NCBI RefSeq assembly: GCF_040939455.1
Contig: NC_134108.1
Span: 51,645,501 to 51,709,500 of the forward strand
DNA from: Microcebus murinus
Lineage: Eukaryota > Chordata > Mammalia > Primates > Cheirogaleidae
DNA: 64,000 nucleotides
Direction of reading: 5' to 3'
Shown here: in pieces, positions 23,138-35,905 of the stretch
How positions within the stretch are numbered: the first letter of the stretch is position 1
How the letters are laid out: each line of letters starts with the position of its first letter
Translations under genes and position numbers: made by a program
The notes under the pieces: generated by a model
Seen by the model: the letters and a program-made list of their open reading frames with translations, nothing else
Databases searched by the model: none
What the model was told of the DNA's origin: nothing

Positions 23138-24650
23138 AATAACAAGGTTCACATAATTGATAAAGCCAAAAATATACACCAAGTTGAGCAAAGACAAACA
23201 TTCCTGCTTCTAGTCAACTTGCTGAGTGGACTTTCCTTCTCTCTCCCTCAAAGAGAAAGTGAAACTGTTGAAGAAAGTTAAGCACTTCCAACTTGTCTTC
23301 CAGAACTGGTGGCCTCCTGTGTAGTAGAGAAAAACTTGATATTCTGCTTCTGATTCTTGGGGAAAATTTCTCAAAAATGAGGCAATTCCAGGCTTTAGCT
23401 AGCTCTGTAGGGATGGACAAGCCTGCCTTTGGCTAAACCTGAGGTGGCAATTCCATGCCAATGCAGAAGTCAGCGACCCATCTTGGCTTGTGAAGTTTCT
23501 TCCTCCGAAAAGAGCAAACCAGATAGGTTGCTAAACACCAGGGGAGTTCCACTGGTGCACAGAAGGTCCAGAGATTCAATTCATTGCCGTTTGAAGTGTT
23601 GTTTGGAATGGTAATTTTTCACCATTTCAAAGACAATGGAAATCTTTCAAGTATCCAAAAGGGGATCACAAAAACAGAAATTCTTTTCAGGTGCAACTGC
23701 ATACCCACAGGATGGGGGATAATAAGGAGCTTGTACTGAGAGGTGTCAGTAATTTCAGTCAGTTGTCTGCTAAAGAAAATGAAATAATTGACAATTTCTC
23801 CAAAATCTGCTTTAAAATTGGAAGAAATATCAGCAATTCTGGAATAAATATAATATGACAGAGAATCTGGTACAATTTCTTCTGCAACAAGTCTGAAAGC
23901 AGCCTGTAAATTTTAGTATCACAAAACTTCATCACAGTCTCTCCAACTGTTAGTGGCTTCTTTTATTCAGCAGGACAATAAAAACTTTCAGAATGCTTGA
24001 CAATAGGGCTTTTGTGATGGAGAAAATCCAAATTTTGGTAAAGTTAAATCCTTTTAAAGTTCACTGTCTTATGAAAAAGATCTGCTTTGTCTGTAGTGAA
24101 CACCTGTTCATGTATGCTGGCCCAGAATTTCATCCACTTTTCTTCCAATTATAGCACATTGATTTTTTTCTGGGGAATCACTCCTACCCCACTCTGACTG
24201 TGTGGTTCTGCTGTGACTGAACCAATGCTCAGTGCCAGGGGTGGGCAGGATCACTGTGGCCAAGAAGATGAAATATACTGATTTCACAAGCATGGACGTG
24301 TAACCCAAATCAGGCCAATGAGACGCAAGTGCAAATCTTTTGTCAGAGCAACTATGAAGGAGTTTTCTTTTTGCAGGGATCGCTAGCTATGGAGGTGATG
24401 TAAGGCTAGAGTTCAGGGGGCCGCTTCATGGCAAAAGGGGAGAAGCGTGTTTACCTGAGAAGGTTGTCCTCACAGAAGAAAACAAAGCCAGGACATGACA
24501 AAATGATTTGAACCTCTGGACCTGGCCACTCTTATAGGCAGGATCACCTTGGAATTTTCAGGTTTGTGAGCCGAAAGTCCTTTCTGTTTTCTTTTTTTGA
24601 GAATTTGAGTTGAGTTTCTGTATTGACAGTCATGAGTGACAGTAATCCAA
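23138..24650. other. unassigned stretch, possibly an old unrecognised repeat
   Basis: Not matched to a family. The minus strand has a stop-free run of about 98 codons (23619-23917) lacking a start codon. The 24200-24560 part has the texture of an old MER-type repeat but I cannot name it. Confidence 0.35.
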
Positions 24651-25699
24651 TGTTTAATTTACTTTTAGATGGTCAGATAGAAGGCACTCCTTTGACTTTG
24701 TTAGTTTCACGTGTTCACTGGTAAGAAATTTGCCACAGCAGATGCACTGAAATTTGGAGCTTCATTGGGTTCAGAGCTAAAGGTGAAATAATGGGTAACA
24801 ATATTTGTCTCATTTTCTTTGCTCTAACACTTCCCAACTTATGTTAGGCCGATGTAAACAAAGACAGATGTCCCTAATCATAATGGCAGGACATGTCTTT
24901 TCTAATTCCTATCAGTAGCAAACTGCTCTAGACATCATCACCCGGCAACAAGGACCATCACACTCTTTAGTAACAATCTGTGCCATGCTACACATGCATG
25001 GAGTAAAACAATAATGCAATAACATACTTTTTTTTCCTAACAAAATCATATTTTAAAGTAATAGAAAGGCCTTTGGTTGAAATATTAAATGAAGAAATTC
25101 AAGAAGCCTCTCTCTTTCTACTCCAAATACATAGGAAATCTGGTTAAATTATAGCCAAATATTTAAAATACCTAATCACACTCAAAAGAAAGAAAGATAA
25201 TTTTAAGGTTCCAAAAGAAGAAAAGGAAATCCAGAGCACCAGCATGAGCAGTGTGAGGCTGCCTGGCGTAGTACTGGGGCCAAATGCATTCAGTCCAGTT
25301 GGGTCTTTAGTGTCAGCACCAGGGCGGGGGCAGAGGCCTCTGGCCCCACCATGAGGAAGGTGGAAATGGGCTTCCGCACCGACATGAGTGTTGAAAAAGC
25401 TGGCCTGTCTGTGAATAAAGACTACAAGAATTTCACCCGCTGGCCTAGAGACAAAGTGTGAAGAGTGAAAAAAAAAATCAATGCAAACTGATTTAAAACC
25501 CAAGAGTCAAAGCCTGTGTAGATACAAACACGAGGCTCTGACCTAAGAAACTAAACTAACACCAGAATTGCTGAGTCCTGATGAACCCAGCAGGCAAATG
25601 CTAAGCTGCCTCCTTGGTAAAGCCTCACAGTCCGGGCTGACACTCATGGGCATCAACCCCTGCTAAAGACAAGCTCGTATCAGTCAAGTTTTCTCAATC
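24651..25699. other. unassigned stretch
   Basis: No feature recognised. A G+C-rich block at 25310-25400 has no coding signature I trust. Confidence 0.4.
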
Positions 25700-25712
25700 A
25701 AAAGTAGGTCAA

Positions 25713-26036
25713 GGCCGGGCGCGGTGGCTCACGCCTGTAATCCTAGCACTCTGGGAGGCCGAGGCGGGCGATTGCTCCAGGTCAGGAGTTCGAAACCAGC
25801 CTGAGCAAGAGCGAGACCCTGTCTCTACTATAAATAGAAAGAAATTAATTGGCCACCTAACATATATATAGAAAAAATTAGCCAGGCATGGTGGCACATG
25901 CCTGTAGTCCCAGCTACTCGGGAGGCTGAGGCAGGAGGATTGCTTGAGCCCAGGAGTTTGAGGTTGCTGTGAGCTAGGCTGAGGCCATGGCACTCACTCT
26001 AGCCTGGGCAACAAAGCGAGACTCTGTCTCAAAAAA
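25713..26036 (+). mobile_element. AluL, full length, with TSD
   Basis: Starts ggccgggcgcggtggctcac, carries the strepsirrhine linker (gaaagaaattaattggccac) and a 3' A-run. Flanks repeat aaaagtaggtcaa at 25700-25712 and about 26038-26050. Unlike the copies at 20342, 48983 and 54081, it keeps 'tagcactctgggagg' and so belongs to a different subfamily. Confidence 0.97.
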
Positions 26037-26050
26037 AAAAAGTAGGTCAA

Positions 26051-26565
26051 TATTAGTTGAACACTTTGTTATGGCCCCAAAGTCAATTTCCTCTAGAAAC
26101 CCAGCGGCTTATGGTAGAAAGTGTATTTCAAAGGGATTTTTATTACCTCATGTCAACATACACAGATGCTTTCTGATTCGTATACATACATTAATTATTA
26201 ACTACATTTTATCTAACATCTTTTTTACCCAGTTCTTAAGATTAAAAACAATCACCCTGGGGCTTTCTACCATTAGAAGTTCTATGATGAATACATTTCC
26301 TACTTTACTCTCCCACTCTTTCAGCCCTGATATCAGTGAAGAGATTATGGGATTGAGATTTGGATGTTCAGATATAATTGTTCTTTTTATGAAACGTTAA
26401 ATATTATGTTCCTAGATTTCTGAAGAAGAAATTCATATAACTCAATCTTTTTAATACCAAACCAATTAAATAGTATTAGCAGCAGAACTCTTAGAGTTCT
26501 AGCACAGAAACGTATCACTGCTGAAATGCTGCATTGTCATTTTATAATCCTAATTCTTTTTTCAT
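26051..26565. other. unassigned stretch
   Basis: No feature recognised. The 137-codon plus frame at 25987-26400 starts inside the Alu and is not a gene. Confidence 0.45.
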
Positions 26566-26569
26566 GCAT

Positions 26570-26765
26570 ACGTATGAAACAGCGTAGTTCAATGGGAAGG
26601 CCACCAGACCAGTGACAAGGAGGCCTGGAATCCAGTCCTGGTCTGTCCTCTTCCTAGGCATCTAAGCTTGCAGCACATCACCTTCTGACTTCAGTTTCCA
26701 GATTCGTAAAATGATGATAACATCACCAAGCCTCCATGCCTCAGAGCTTGCTGTGAAAAGCACCA
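26570..26765 (+). repeat. MIR
   Basis: 'gcgtagttcaatgggaaggc' near the tRNA-like head, then 'gaatccagtcctggtctgtc' and 'agattcgtaaaatgatgat', follow MIR in plus orientation. Confidence 0.75.
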
Positions 26766-27325
26766 ACAGGGAGGCTGAAGGAACCATGGGAAAATCACAG
26801 ATGCGTGAGAAATCTGGGCAGAGCCCTCTTCTGATAGGATTTCCCATGTGCCCTTTAGCAAATTTAGTTACCTTTGGTACTTTCAGTTGGATTCCAGAAT
26901 GCCTAAAAGCCTTCCCACACTTAACATTCCATTATGAGTTTCCCTGGTCAAATTCCTAGCATCTCTTCAGATTTCTGTCTTGCATGTTGTTTTTAAGCCA
27001 GGATGTTTGACCTCTCTTATATCACCTAAAGCTGCTGTTTTCTATAATTTTCTGCACATAACCTCCATCATTAGAGCATCCAAACTGTACTTATGATTCA
27101 TGAGTCATACTGGTTTTGGCCACTACTGTTTACAAATATCAAATAGAAAAGAAGATAGAGCACATTACACTTAGTAAGGCTGTACATTGTTCATAAACAA
27201 TCATTTCAGGTACATGTGTACATACGTGTTTTACTAGGTTATAATGGAGAATGTGTTTCTTACTGTTGGTCACGATCAAAAAGTTGGACAGCAGTGTTCA
27301 ACGCTGTAGAGAAAATCCAACCATC
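26766..27325. other. unassigned stretch
   Basis: No feature recognised. Confidence 0.45.
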
Positions 27326-27329
27326 ATTC

Positions 27330-27500
27330 TCTTGCTTAGAATCCTATAATGGTGACCCACACTGCTGAGGACAGTGGGATGCACAGCCTTGCACAGCCCG
27401 GCCTTTCTCTCAGAATCACTTTATTCCATGGACCCCTTGCTTTCTGTGTCCTGGTCACAATGGAACCTTTTCAATTCCTCCTTCAACAAACATCTTTTGT
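27330..27500 (+). repeat. LINE2 fragment
   Basis: 'aatcctataatggtgaccca', 'gcacagcccggcctttctct' and 'ccttgctttctgtgtcctgg' align by eye with the L2 region before its 3' end. Confidence 0.55.
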
Positions 27501-27529
27501 TGTTGAACAACAGCAAAATGGTTAAGAAC

Positions 27530-27855
27530 ATTTCAGAATAACAAAGAAGCCAATTCACTCTATGTAACACTTTCAAATATATATGCACCCAATAATATAG
27601 ATTTGAAACATAGGAATAAAATTTGAAAAAAAAAAACTGAAAGGAGAAATAAGTTCACTATCATAATGAAGCAATTTAAGGTACATCTCTTAATAAAAGA
27701 AAGAACAACCTGACAAAAGTCTGAAAGTATACTGAATACTGGAAACAAAATTAACACAATCTAAATGAAATATACAAAATTCTGAAACCAAAATTATAAG
27801 TCATATTATTTTCTAGTGCAAATAAAAATGTGCCAAATTAAAAAAAAAAAAGAAC
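27530..27855 (+). mobile_element. old LINE1 (L1M) ORF2 fragment with internal deletions
   Basis: 'aatatatatgcacccaataa' and 'aaactgaaaggagaaataa' are conserved L1 ORF2 endonuclease-region blocks. They are followed at shortened distance by 'acacaatctaaatgaaat'. An A-run ends it at about 27851. Confidence 0.8.
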
Positions 27856-27892
27856 TCACTATATGGCAATGTCTAGGTATGTGAGACAGCCT

Positions 27893-28132
27893 TGTCAACA
27901 AGACAGACCAGTGTCCTGCCCTCAAAAAGCTTACATTCCAGTCCTGACTCCAGCATGATGTGGGCATGCTCATCACTGCCACTCTTCCCCCCACCCCTGC
28001 TCCTCAATCCTCTACTTGCCCATCCCACACACTGTCAAGCTAATGGTCACTTCCTTGGGCCACAGATCAGGGTTCCACTGTCATTTCCTCAGGGTTGCCT
28101 TCCTTGATACATCACCACCATTCACTGAATGA
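27893..28132. repeat. short LINE2 pieces
   Basis: 27905-27943 resembles the reverse L2 3' end ('cctgccctcaaaaagcttac'). 28080-28115 resembles forward L2 ('tttcctcagggttgccttcc'). Both are short, so the assignment is tentative. Confidence 0.4.
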
Positions 28133-28585
28133 TCCTAGGTGAGTCTCCAAAAATTGTGCAGAAAACAAGTAAATAATAATATCACTAGTGATAGAAAATA
28201 GGACTAAAAAATTCTTAGACTCTAAATAGAGGTTAAGATCTCTCTAGAGTAGATAATGCATACAAAATACAAGTAACATCCAAAGCATTCACCAATTCTG
28301 ATTTAAGAGTCACTTGTTAAAAATGAATCCAACTTTATTATTTGCTCTGCACGTTGAACATAGGTAAGAGGTTCTTCACAATTTTAGATTTAATATCAAG
28401 AAAAACAACGATCCCCTTTTTGTTCCTCTTTTTATCTGAAAACTCAATGATGACCAGAATGTCATTAGATGATCTAGGAGCTTGGAGGAGGAAAGGTAGT
28501 ACAGAACAGCAGAGCACACAGCACCAGGCCACTGACCAGTATCTCAACTAGCCAGCAAGAGAGATGACTCCCCCAAGCCCCGTGC
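28133..28585. other. unassigned stretch
   Basis: No feature recognised. Confidence 0.45.
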
Positions 28586-28589
28586 ACTT

Positions 28590-28930
28590 TTGTACCTCTG
28601 GTCACATTGCTTTCTTTGCTTCAAATGCTCTTCCTCTTACCCTCCTCTATCTGGCAAAGCCATACACCTACTTCATGACTTAGTCCACATGTCTTCTTTG
28701 TGAAACCTTTGACTTTCCTTCAAAGAACTGATCACCCTCTCTACGTCCTCATAAACACTGTGGGTGTTGTAATTTTCACATGGCATTATAAATGGTCAGT
28801 GTCTGTCTGTCTCACTAGACTATGAGGTCCAAGAAGCCAGGAATTGTATCATATTCATTTTCCTATTGCACTAACTAGGATATATTCTGTACTATATAAA
28901 CATTTATTAAATATTTACAGAGTCTACTCT
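28590..28930 (+). repeat. LINE2 3' end
   Basis: 'gctttctttgcttcaaatgc', 'cttcctcttaccctcctcta', 'ctcactagactatgaggtcc' and 'aagccaggaattgtatcat' follow the L2 3' end in order, ending at 'aaacatttattaaatattt'. Confidence 0.82.
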
Positions 28931-29954
28931 TAAAGGCCTCTGTTAAGTCACCCAGTTTACTCTAACATCAAGGCAAATCTTTCCACAGTACTTACAAATA
29001 TTCTACCTACTCTTGTGATCAAGCTTCCCCTGTTGAACCTGTTGCACCTGTTTCTATTCCTATCCTTCTGGAATATTTTTTCCATCCACTGTTAGGATTC
29101 AATAAAGTAAAAGAAGAAATGGAGAAAACACAAGCATAATTACACTAATATCAAAAGTGAAATGAAAAAGGTATTGCCTCAATAAGATTTGACAATGTCT
29201 GTTGTTATATGTGCAGGTGAACATATTTAATTAATATTGCATCTTAAAGAATGGATCTGGAAAACCCGAACTGAAGTTATCACATAGAAAATTTCCTATC
29301 CATAAAAGGATAAATACTACAAGTTTACTTTCCTGAGTCCCAATGGTCTTTAAAAATTTTGCCACATCTATATCACACATTCAATAAGCTGTTCAAATGG
29401 ATGGTCGCAGCAAGTCAACACTCTCTAACAGAGACATGAACTTAACTTTTTAAGTTCATGGTATGTAATGACTGAGATACACCAAATAAGTTGCAAAGCA
29501 GTAGTGAGTTATTTTTGGTCTAGAAAGTTAGAAAGGCAAGTTATCATGAGACAAATGATAACTTATACAATTAAAGGGTGAAAAGCTGAAATTCTTTTTA
29601 CACAAATTGAAAAAACTGACCATAATGCCTGATATATTGACTCGTGTCAGGATTTTCTATATACAAAATTATAAAAGTGCTGACCAAAGGTTTTTCTAAG
29701 GTGAAGATATTCTGACAGGAAGTGTTGAGGTGATTCATCAAGTTTCTTTAGTTATTTTTTAAATGCCTCCAGTTGGAATAAAATTGGATATTTCCATGTA
29801 TTGATATGTACCTTTTCTCTTTCACTATGCAGAATAAATGGACTCTCTGGGCAAACTTTCTGACTGATAAGCTTTAATTGGACAGGTGAATTATAGTTCT
29901 TGACAGCACCTTGGTGAAAACCACTTAAGGCATGTTTCACCAGAGGACTAACTC
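28931..29954. other. unassigned stretch
   Basis: AT-rich, no feature recognised. Confidence 0.45.
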
Positions 29955-30215
29955 CTAGTCTTTATTTATTCACTCGACAAATCTTTGTGGGCCCCATGCC
30001 ATGCTAAGCACTAGGGATAAAAGGATGGCACTTGCCTTTGAGAAGCTTATTCTCTGGTAGAGAGAAACAGGTGTGTAAACAAATACAAGAAAGCATCATA
30101 GAAGCTGTAACAGAGGGATTCAGAAAATACGACAAAGAGAAGGAATGGGATCAATTTTGCTTGAAGCAAACTAAGATTTCATAGAAAAGGTGACATTGAA
30201 ATGATAACATTCCAG
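29955..30215 (-). repeat. LINE2 3' end, reverse orientation
   Basis: 'tttattcactcgacaaatct', 'catgctaagcactagggata' and 'tgagaagcttattctctggt' are the reverse complement of the L2 terminus. The following part, 'aaaaggtgacattgaaatga', continues the match. Confidence 0.75.
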
Positions 30216-31200
30216 CAACTGAGAAGTGGAAGAAGATGAATGAATAAGAGCTGAAAACAGAGTAGAGGTCAGAGAAAAAGGTCACTCAGTAGAAGTCTTT
30301 GAATATTTGGGGATATTCTAGTTCAAAAGAATGTATTTCCTGTATATTTTATTAGGAAATAGATTTTTTCTGCCAGTTAATGAAATGGCTTCTGAATTCA
30401 CTGGTTTTTGGTCTGTTGGATTATTAAATTGTTGTTTATCTATTCTCTCAGTTTAGTATGCCCATGTCTGGTAGACCTAAGGACCTTTTTTAAAAGAAGG
30501 GAAGATGGGCAAGAGTTCTATCTATATATTTCAATTCTATCTATATATTTCAAATGAAAACAATTGTGCATAATAGCTCAATGAGACTCAGTATTTTGGT
30601 ACTTACTGATAAACTACAAGATGGATATCTATCATGATAACACTGAAGGCCAGAGAATGTGGGGCCACATACATTTGATATAGAGACAATCAGTATCCAA
30701 AGGTTCCATTGACACTGAGATACAGCAGCTCAAATTCCCACGTTCATTACAGCAAAGGGTAAAAATATAGGATTTCCTGGAATCATACTGGCTGACTGTA
30801 TGATTAAGGTGACTATTATGAATACAATTTATCTCTAGTTAATCCTTCGTTAGAAATGTTCCAAATGCAGAAATTATTACTCAGTGGTCATACAGTTGGT
30901 GGTGATATGCTCTGATGGTTTCATAGAGGCAGATATGGCAGTAACCTTCCACTGACCCCAAACCCTCTCATTCTGGGCATAATTTGCTGACTCCTGAACT
31001 CTGTGTTCCTTGATCACACCCTGTCCTTTATCAGAAATGAGTGGCCTAAAGCTGAGGATTACAGAAAGATTATGTAAAGCACTGAACTGAATCAACTTCA
31101 TTAAAAGTACCCAACCCTTATAGCTCCTAAAGTATTACTTGATGTTTTGACTTATTTGAGCAATTTCTGAAACAATGATTTTAAGTTCTCTTTGAATCTA
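30216..31200. other. unassigned stretch
   Basis: AT-rich. A short tandem repeat 'ttctatctatatatttca' occurs twice at about 30515-30550. Nothing else was recognised. Confidence 0.45.
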
Positions 31201-31216
31201 TAGTCACACACATATT

Positions 31217-31532
<316 letters not shown>

Positions 31533-31799
31533 TAGTCACACACATATTAAAAATAAAATGGTTTCAGTTATCAGCATGGTGACCACCATTAATAATACTG
31601 TATTGTATACATGAAGTTTGCTGAGAGAGTAGATCTTAAATGTTCTCACCACAAAAAAAGTAACTATGTGAGGTAATAAATATGTTAATTAGCTTGATTA
31701 TGGTAATCATTTTACAATGTATGCTTATATCAAAACACCATGTTATACACCTAAAATATGTACATTTTTTATTTGTCAGTTGGACCTCATAAAGCTGGG

Positions 31800-32117
31800 A
31801 GAGGCCACGAGTGGTGGCTCACATCTGTAATCCTAGCAGTATGAGAGGCTGAGGCAGGAGGATAGCTTGAGATGAGGAGTTCGAGACCCCCATGAACAAG
31901 AGGAAGACCCCATCCTACTAAAAATAGAAAAAATTAGCCAGGCATGGTGGCACATGCCTGTAGTCTCAGCTACTTGGGAGGCTGAGGCAGGAGAATCGCT
32001 TGAGCCCAGGAGTTTGAGGTTGCTGTGAGATAGGCTGATACCACAGCACTCTAGCCTGGGCAACAGAGTAAAACTCTGTCTCAAAAAACAAACAAACAAA
32101 CAAACAAACAAACAAAA
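31800..32117 (+). mobile_element. Alu, full length, with (CAAA)n tail and TSD
   Basis: Two Alu arms ('gtggtggctcacatctgtaa'; 'gccaggcatggtggcacatg') are followed by a tail that has become (CAAA)7 or so at about 32087-32113. Flanks share aaagctggg at 31791-31799 and 32118-32126. Confidence 0.93.
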
Positions 32118-32341
32118 AAAGCTGGGGGAAAGAAAAAAGAATCAGGATAAAAGCCACTTGGAAAAACATAGCTCTTAACTCTTAAGTACTATGACTTCAT
32201 GTAATACCGCAGCAACTTCGGCTTGGATGTCTTTGCACACCATGATGTAATCAATCAAAAAATGTCAATGTTCGAATAGCAGGTGTTGCCCTAAGGTCTT
32301 GTTTTTCAGGAAGAACAGGGTGTCAGAAAGTCCACAGTCTT

Positions 32342-32652
32342 ACATGTGGTCAAGAGACATTCCATTAAACTTGACCTTTCTATTTATCCATCCTAAGAGT
32401 GGCATGCCAGAGATTTTAGGTGTTGGTTTTTCTGTCTCTAGTGCTAAAGTCATCAAAAAGAATAAATGGGCCATTCTTAAAATGCTAGAAATGAAATTCC
32501 ATATTCCATAAAAAGTTACAAAATTCTCCTTTGCTAGAGGTTGGTGAAATCATGCACATAGATGATAATACTGTGACTACTTGTTGTTTAAATATGGAAG
32601 AATTTGCTTTCTATTGAATTTATGAGTTCATTTAGTGTTTACACTGAAACAG
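32342..32652 (+). repeat. duplicated segment A (pair with 36998-37318)
   Basis: About 311 bp here recurs at 36998-37318 in the same orientation at roughly 80 percent identity by eye. Anchor blocks include 'attaaacttgacctttc', 'atcctaagagtgg', 'aatgctagaaatgaaatt', 'tttaaatatgga' and 'tttatgagttcatttag'. I do not recognise it as a known repeat family. Similarity stops at about 32342 and 32652. Confidence 0.85.
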
Positions 32653-33285
32653 TGGTCAAAATTCTGTTTTGAAAGGATAGTGGGAGGCTAATCAATGGTT
32701 GGCACCCTTTCACTATAAACACAATATATTTGAAGTAAAATGTAATAAATTAAAATTCACAGCTAAGCGCAAAGAAAAAAAATATTGTGGCATCAGAAAT
32801 AAAGAAAGAACTCAAAACCAAAGCAGTAGGTGTACAAGCTGGCACTTTGGTATCCTAGGGGGATAGCAGATTCAGAAATAAGCTCTTGTATCTAGGGACT
32901 AGGGCTGTATTGTCTATGAAGAGACCAGAGACATAGCCTTGGGATGGTGCAAGGCAGAGACCTGGAAATAAGACCCTGTCATAATTCTGAATCCATAGAT
33001 GGGATACCTCCTCCATGATAATGGAAGCAGAAACACCCCAATGGCCCAGGGAAGTAATAAGGAGACTTTTCATTTGCATGGGGCTCAGGATAGGAAAAAA
33101 GTTCTCTTGTGAAAAACAAAATGCCAAAGCCTGTTTTAGATTGCAAATCCATAAGTATATGGGGCCTGAATTTATAGTACCTATGTAATGTAGTAATCAC
33201 AAACTGAGAAATGAATACAAAAACTGGTCTTGAATAGATGAGACTACTACAGGAATAGCAAAATCACCACTTAAAGGAAACAAAG
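32653..33285. other. unassigned stretch between segment A and the L1M
   Basis: Not matched to a family. It may include the decayed 5' part of the following L1M. Confidence 0.35.
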
Positions 33286-33289
33286 AAAA

Positions 33290-34325
33290 AAATACTATAC
33301 TTTAAAAAATCTATAATCTCACTTCTAAATTATTCATGTGTCCAAAGAGAAATCATAACTGAAATTATAAAACAGAATTGGACAATAAAAATACTATATA
33401 ACAAAATTAAAAATATGTAGCTAAAATAATATTTAGAAGATAATTTTATAGCCTTAGAATATATATATTTATATGAAAAATAAATATGCATAAAAGAATG
33501 AAAGACTGAAAATGAACTAAGCATTCACTCAAAAAGCTAGAAAAAGAGCAGCATAAACTCAAACAAATGAGAAAGAAGCAACTATAAAGATTAGACCAGA
33601 AATAATAAAATAGAAAACAAAGAAATAGTAGAAAGGAAAACTAAAAATATTAGGAAAAACACAGAAATCTAACTATAAAAACAGAAGCAGTTTTTAAAAT
33701 CATAAAAATAGTACACCAATACATTTGAAAATTTAAAGAGGATAGAAAAATATGTAAATTACCAAGATTGACTCTAGATAAAACAGACACTCATTTAACT
33801 CCCATTCAATTAAGGAAACTAAAAGAATATTTTAAAAGCTACTCTAAAAGCACTAGGCCCTGACATTTTTGCCATAAACTTTACTAAAACTTCATGTAAC
33901 CTTTATCTTATAATCCCTCTTATGTAAACTATTCCAGATAAAGAAGAAAAGCTTACCAATTAATTTTATGAGGGCTCACATATCCTTAATATCTAAAACA
34001 GACATGGATTATAAAACAAAGGAAAAACTGTGGGCCAATGTCAGTTAGAGACATAGCCATAAAAATGCTAAAAAAAATTTATCAAAATGAATTGATCAAT
34101 ATATAAAAAATACAATATACTTTCAGCAAGAATTTATCCCAGGAATTCCATCCTCGTTTAACATTAGACAATTAATGTTACTATTAACATAATATACCAA
34201 ATTAACAGATTAGAGGAGAAAAATTATATGGTTTTCTCAGTATTTACAGAAAAATCTCTTGATAAAATTCAACAGCCATTCATGTCAAAATTCCCTGGCA
34301 AACTAAATAAAAATTTAAAAAATTC
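33290..34325 (+). mobile_element. old LINE1 (L1M) ORF2, host segment 1 of a nested complex
   Basis: L1 ORF2 blocks appear in order: 'ataattttatagccttagaa', 'gaactaagcattcactcaaa', 'agattagaccagaaataat', 'aagaatttatcccaggaatt' and 'gataaaattcaacagccatt'. The last two lie in the reverse transcriptase region. Many stops are present. The same L1 resumes after the LTR-like insertion. Confidence 0.88.
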
Positions 34326-34806
34326 TTCTTGAGAGAAGTGGTCTGCCATGGGTTCCAACTATGCTTACCTGTCCCTTGAGTATGCCTAACCTCAAGGCCT
34401 TAATCACATTGTCCTTTAGCCTTTTCTGTAACCACGTCATGTAGGCAATAAGTAAGTCAAGCCAAACATGTAAAATTCCTTGCTGTGTAGAGGAGGGGGA
34501 CTAGCTTGTTTATCACTTGCTATAAAAGGTGCTGAGCCCTCAGCCCTGGGTTCTCCAGCTGCGGCACTGAGCCCACCTGATCACACCACGGACTTGTGGT
34601 CAGGAGAGCTGGCATTGCCACGTTGATGCTCATACTGTTTGCTGTGCTGTGAATAGTAACCTATCTTGCTCTGCTCCCTGCAGTCTCATTATCTACTTTC
34701 GACATCTATGGAGCTATGGCAAGACAATCTGCTTGCTTGTGTCTCTTTTGAAGTTTTGTTACTTTTATAATTCTCAGTGAGGCTTGAGTTCTTGTCTGAC
34801 AAAGGG
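34326..34806 (+). mobile_element. endogenous-retrovirus-like solo LTR interrupting the L1M
   Basis: About 480 bp of non-L1 sequence splits the L1M precisely. The L1 frame before ('cctggcaaactaaataaaaa') continues after ('ctgacaaagggtatctaca'). It begins tgagagaagtgg and contains a TATA box (tataaaa at 34521-34527). A G+C-richer block follows ('ctgagccctcagccctgggt') as in an LTR U3/R junction. Flanks share ttcttg. A clean TG...CA end pair was not resolved. No gag, pol or env remnants are present. Confidence 0.6.
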
Positions 34807-35905
34807 TATCTACAAAAAACATACAGAAAGCATCATACAATAGTGAAATGTTCGAAACAGTCTCTTCAAAGCCAAGAATAAGACAATGATGCCTCCTAAC
34901 ACATATCTATTTACCACTGAACTAGAGTTTCTAACCAGTGCAAAAGAAAAACAAATGCAGTGTAAAGATTAGAATGAAAGCAACAAATTTTTTTTTATTA
35001 TTTATAGATTAAATGATTAAGAAAATCCAAGGCAATCTACAAACTATTAGACATAGTAAGAGAGTATGTCAAAGTTGTTATATTTACTATCAATGCATAA
35101 AAATCAGTAATGTGTCTATAGAAACCAAAACTATAGAGAATGTAAAAAAAAAAATTACATCCCATTTAAAAAAAGAAGAGCTAAAGATACCTAAGCATCA
35201 GAAAAACAGATTGGCCAAGGCCTTCAAGGTTGAAGTGATATTTTTCCTAAAGCACATGAATAAATAGATAAATAAATGAAGAGAGATAATTGTGGATGGG
35301 AATAATTCACATCATAAATGCATCAATTTCCCCCCAATTATTCTATAAATCTACTGCTTTTCTAATTTGTAGTCAGGCAATGTTATCCCTCATGCAACTG
35401 GACCATTTGCTTTTCTAATAGAAAATGCCATTAGAGTTCTTCAACAAACCTCAAGATGATCCTAAGATTTGTATGAAAGAGAAAAAGACCAAAACTAGTC
35501 AAGGCAAATTTGAGGAGGACTAAGAAGAAATCTTACAGGAAGATATTCATAAATGTTATTACTATAAAATATTTAAACTTCTGTATTACAAAAGGAATCA
35601 TTAAAAAGTTAAACAAAAAATTACTTAAAAAATAAAATAAAAAACAAAACTAAAATGCCACAAGCTGAGAGGAACTATTTATAATACATATAACAAGCAA
35701 AGAATTAGTATTCAGAATATATAAAGAACTCAATAAGGACAACTCAATAGAAAAATGGGCAAAAAATGGGCAAAAAATTTGCACAATTAATTTACAGAAG
35801 AGGAAATTCAAAATAACCAATACACATATAAAAATATTTCAGCATTACCACTAATCAGGAAAAATGTACATAAAACTACATTAAAACTCAAAACAAAGAA
35901 CATTT
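34807..35905 (+). mobile_element. old L1M, host segment 2
   Basis: L1 ORF2 continues: 'gggtatctacaaaaaacata', 'gaataagacaatgatgcctc', 'aaaagaagagctaaagatac' and 'atgaaagagaaaaagaccaa', up to 'gaacattttattaaaatat'. Same orientation and order as segment 1. Confidence 0.85.

Noticed and set aside
25987..26400. 137-codon plus-strand frame
   Set aside because: It begins inside the AluL right arm and runs into AT-rich unassigned sequence; there is no domain and the start is Alu sequence.
32087..32113. Short CAAA array as an independent microsatellite
   Set aside because: It is the tail of the Alu at 31800-32117.
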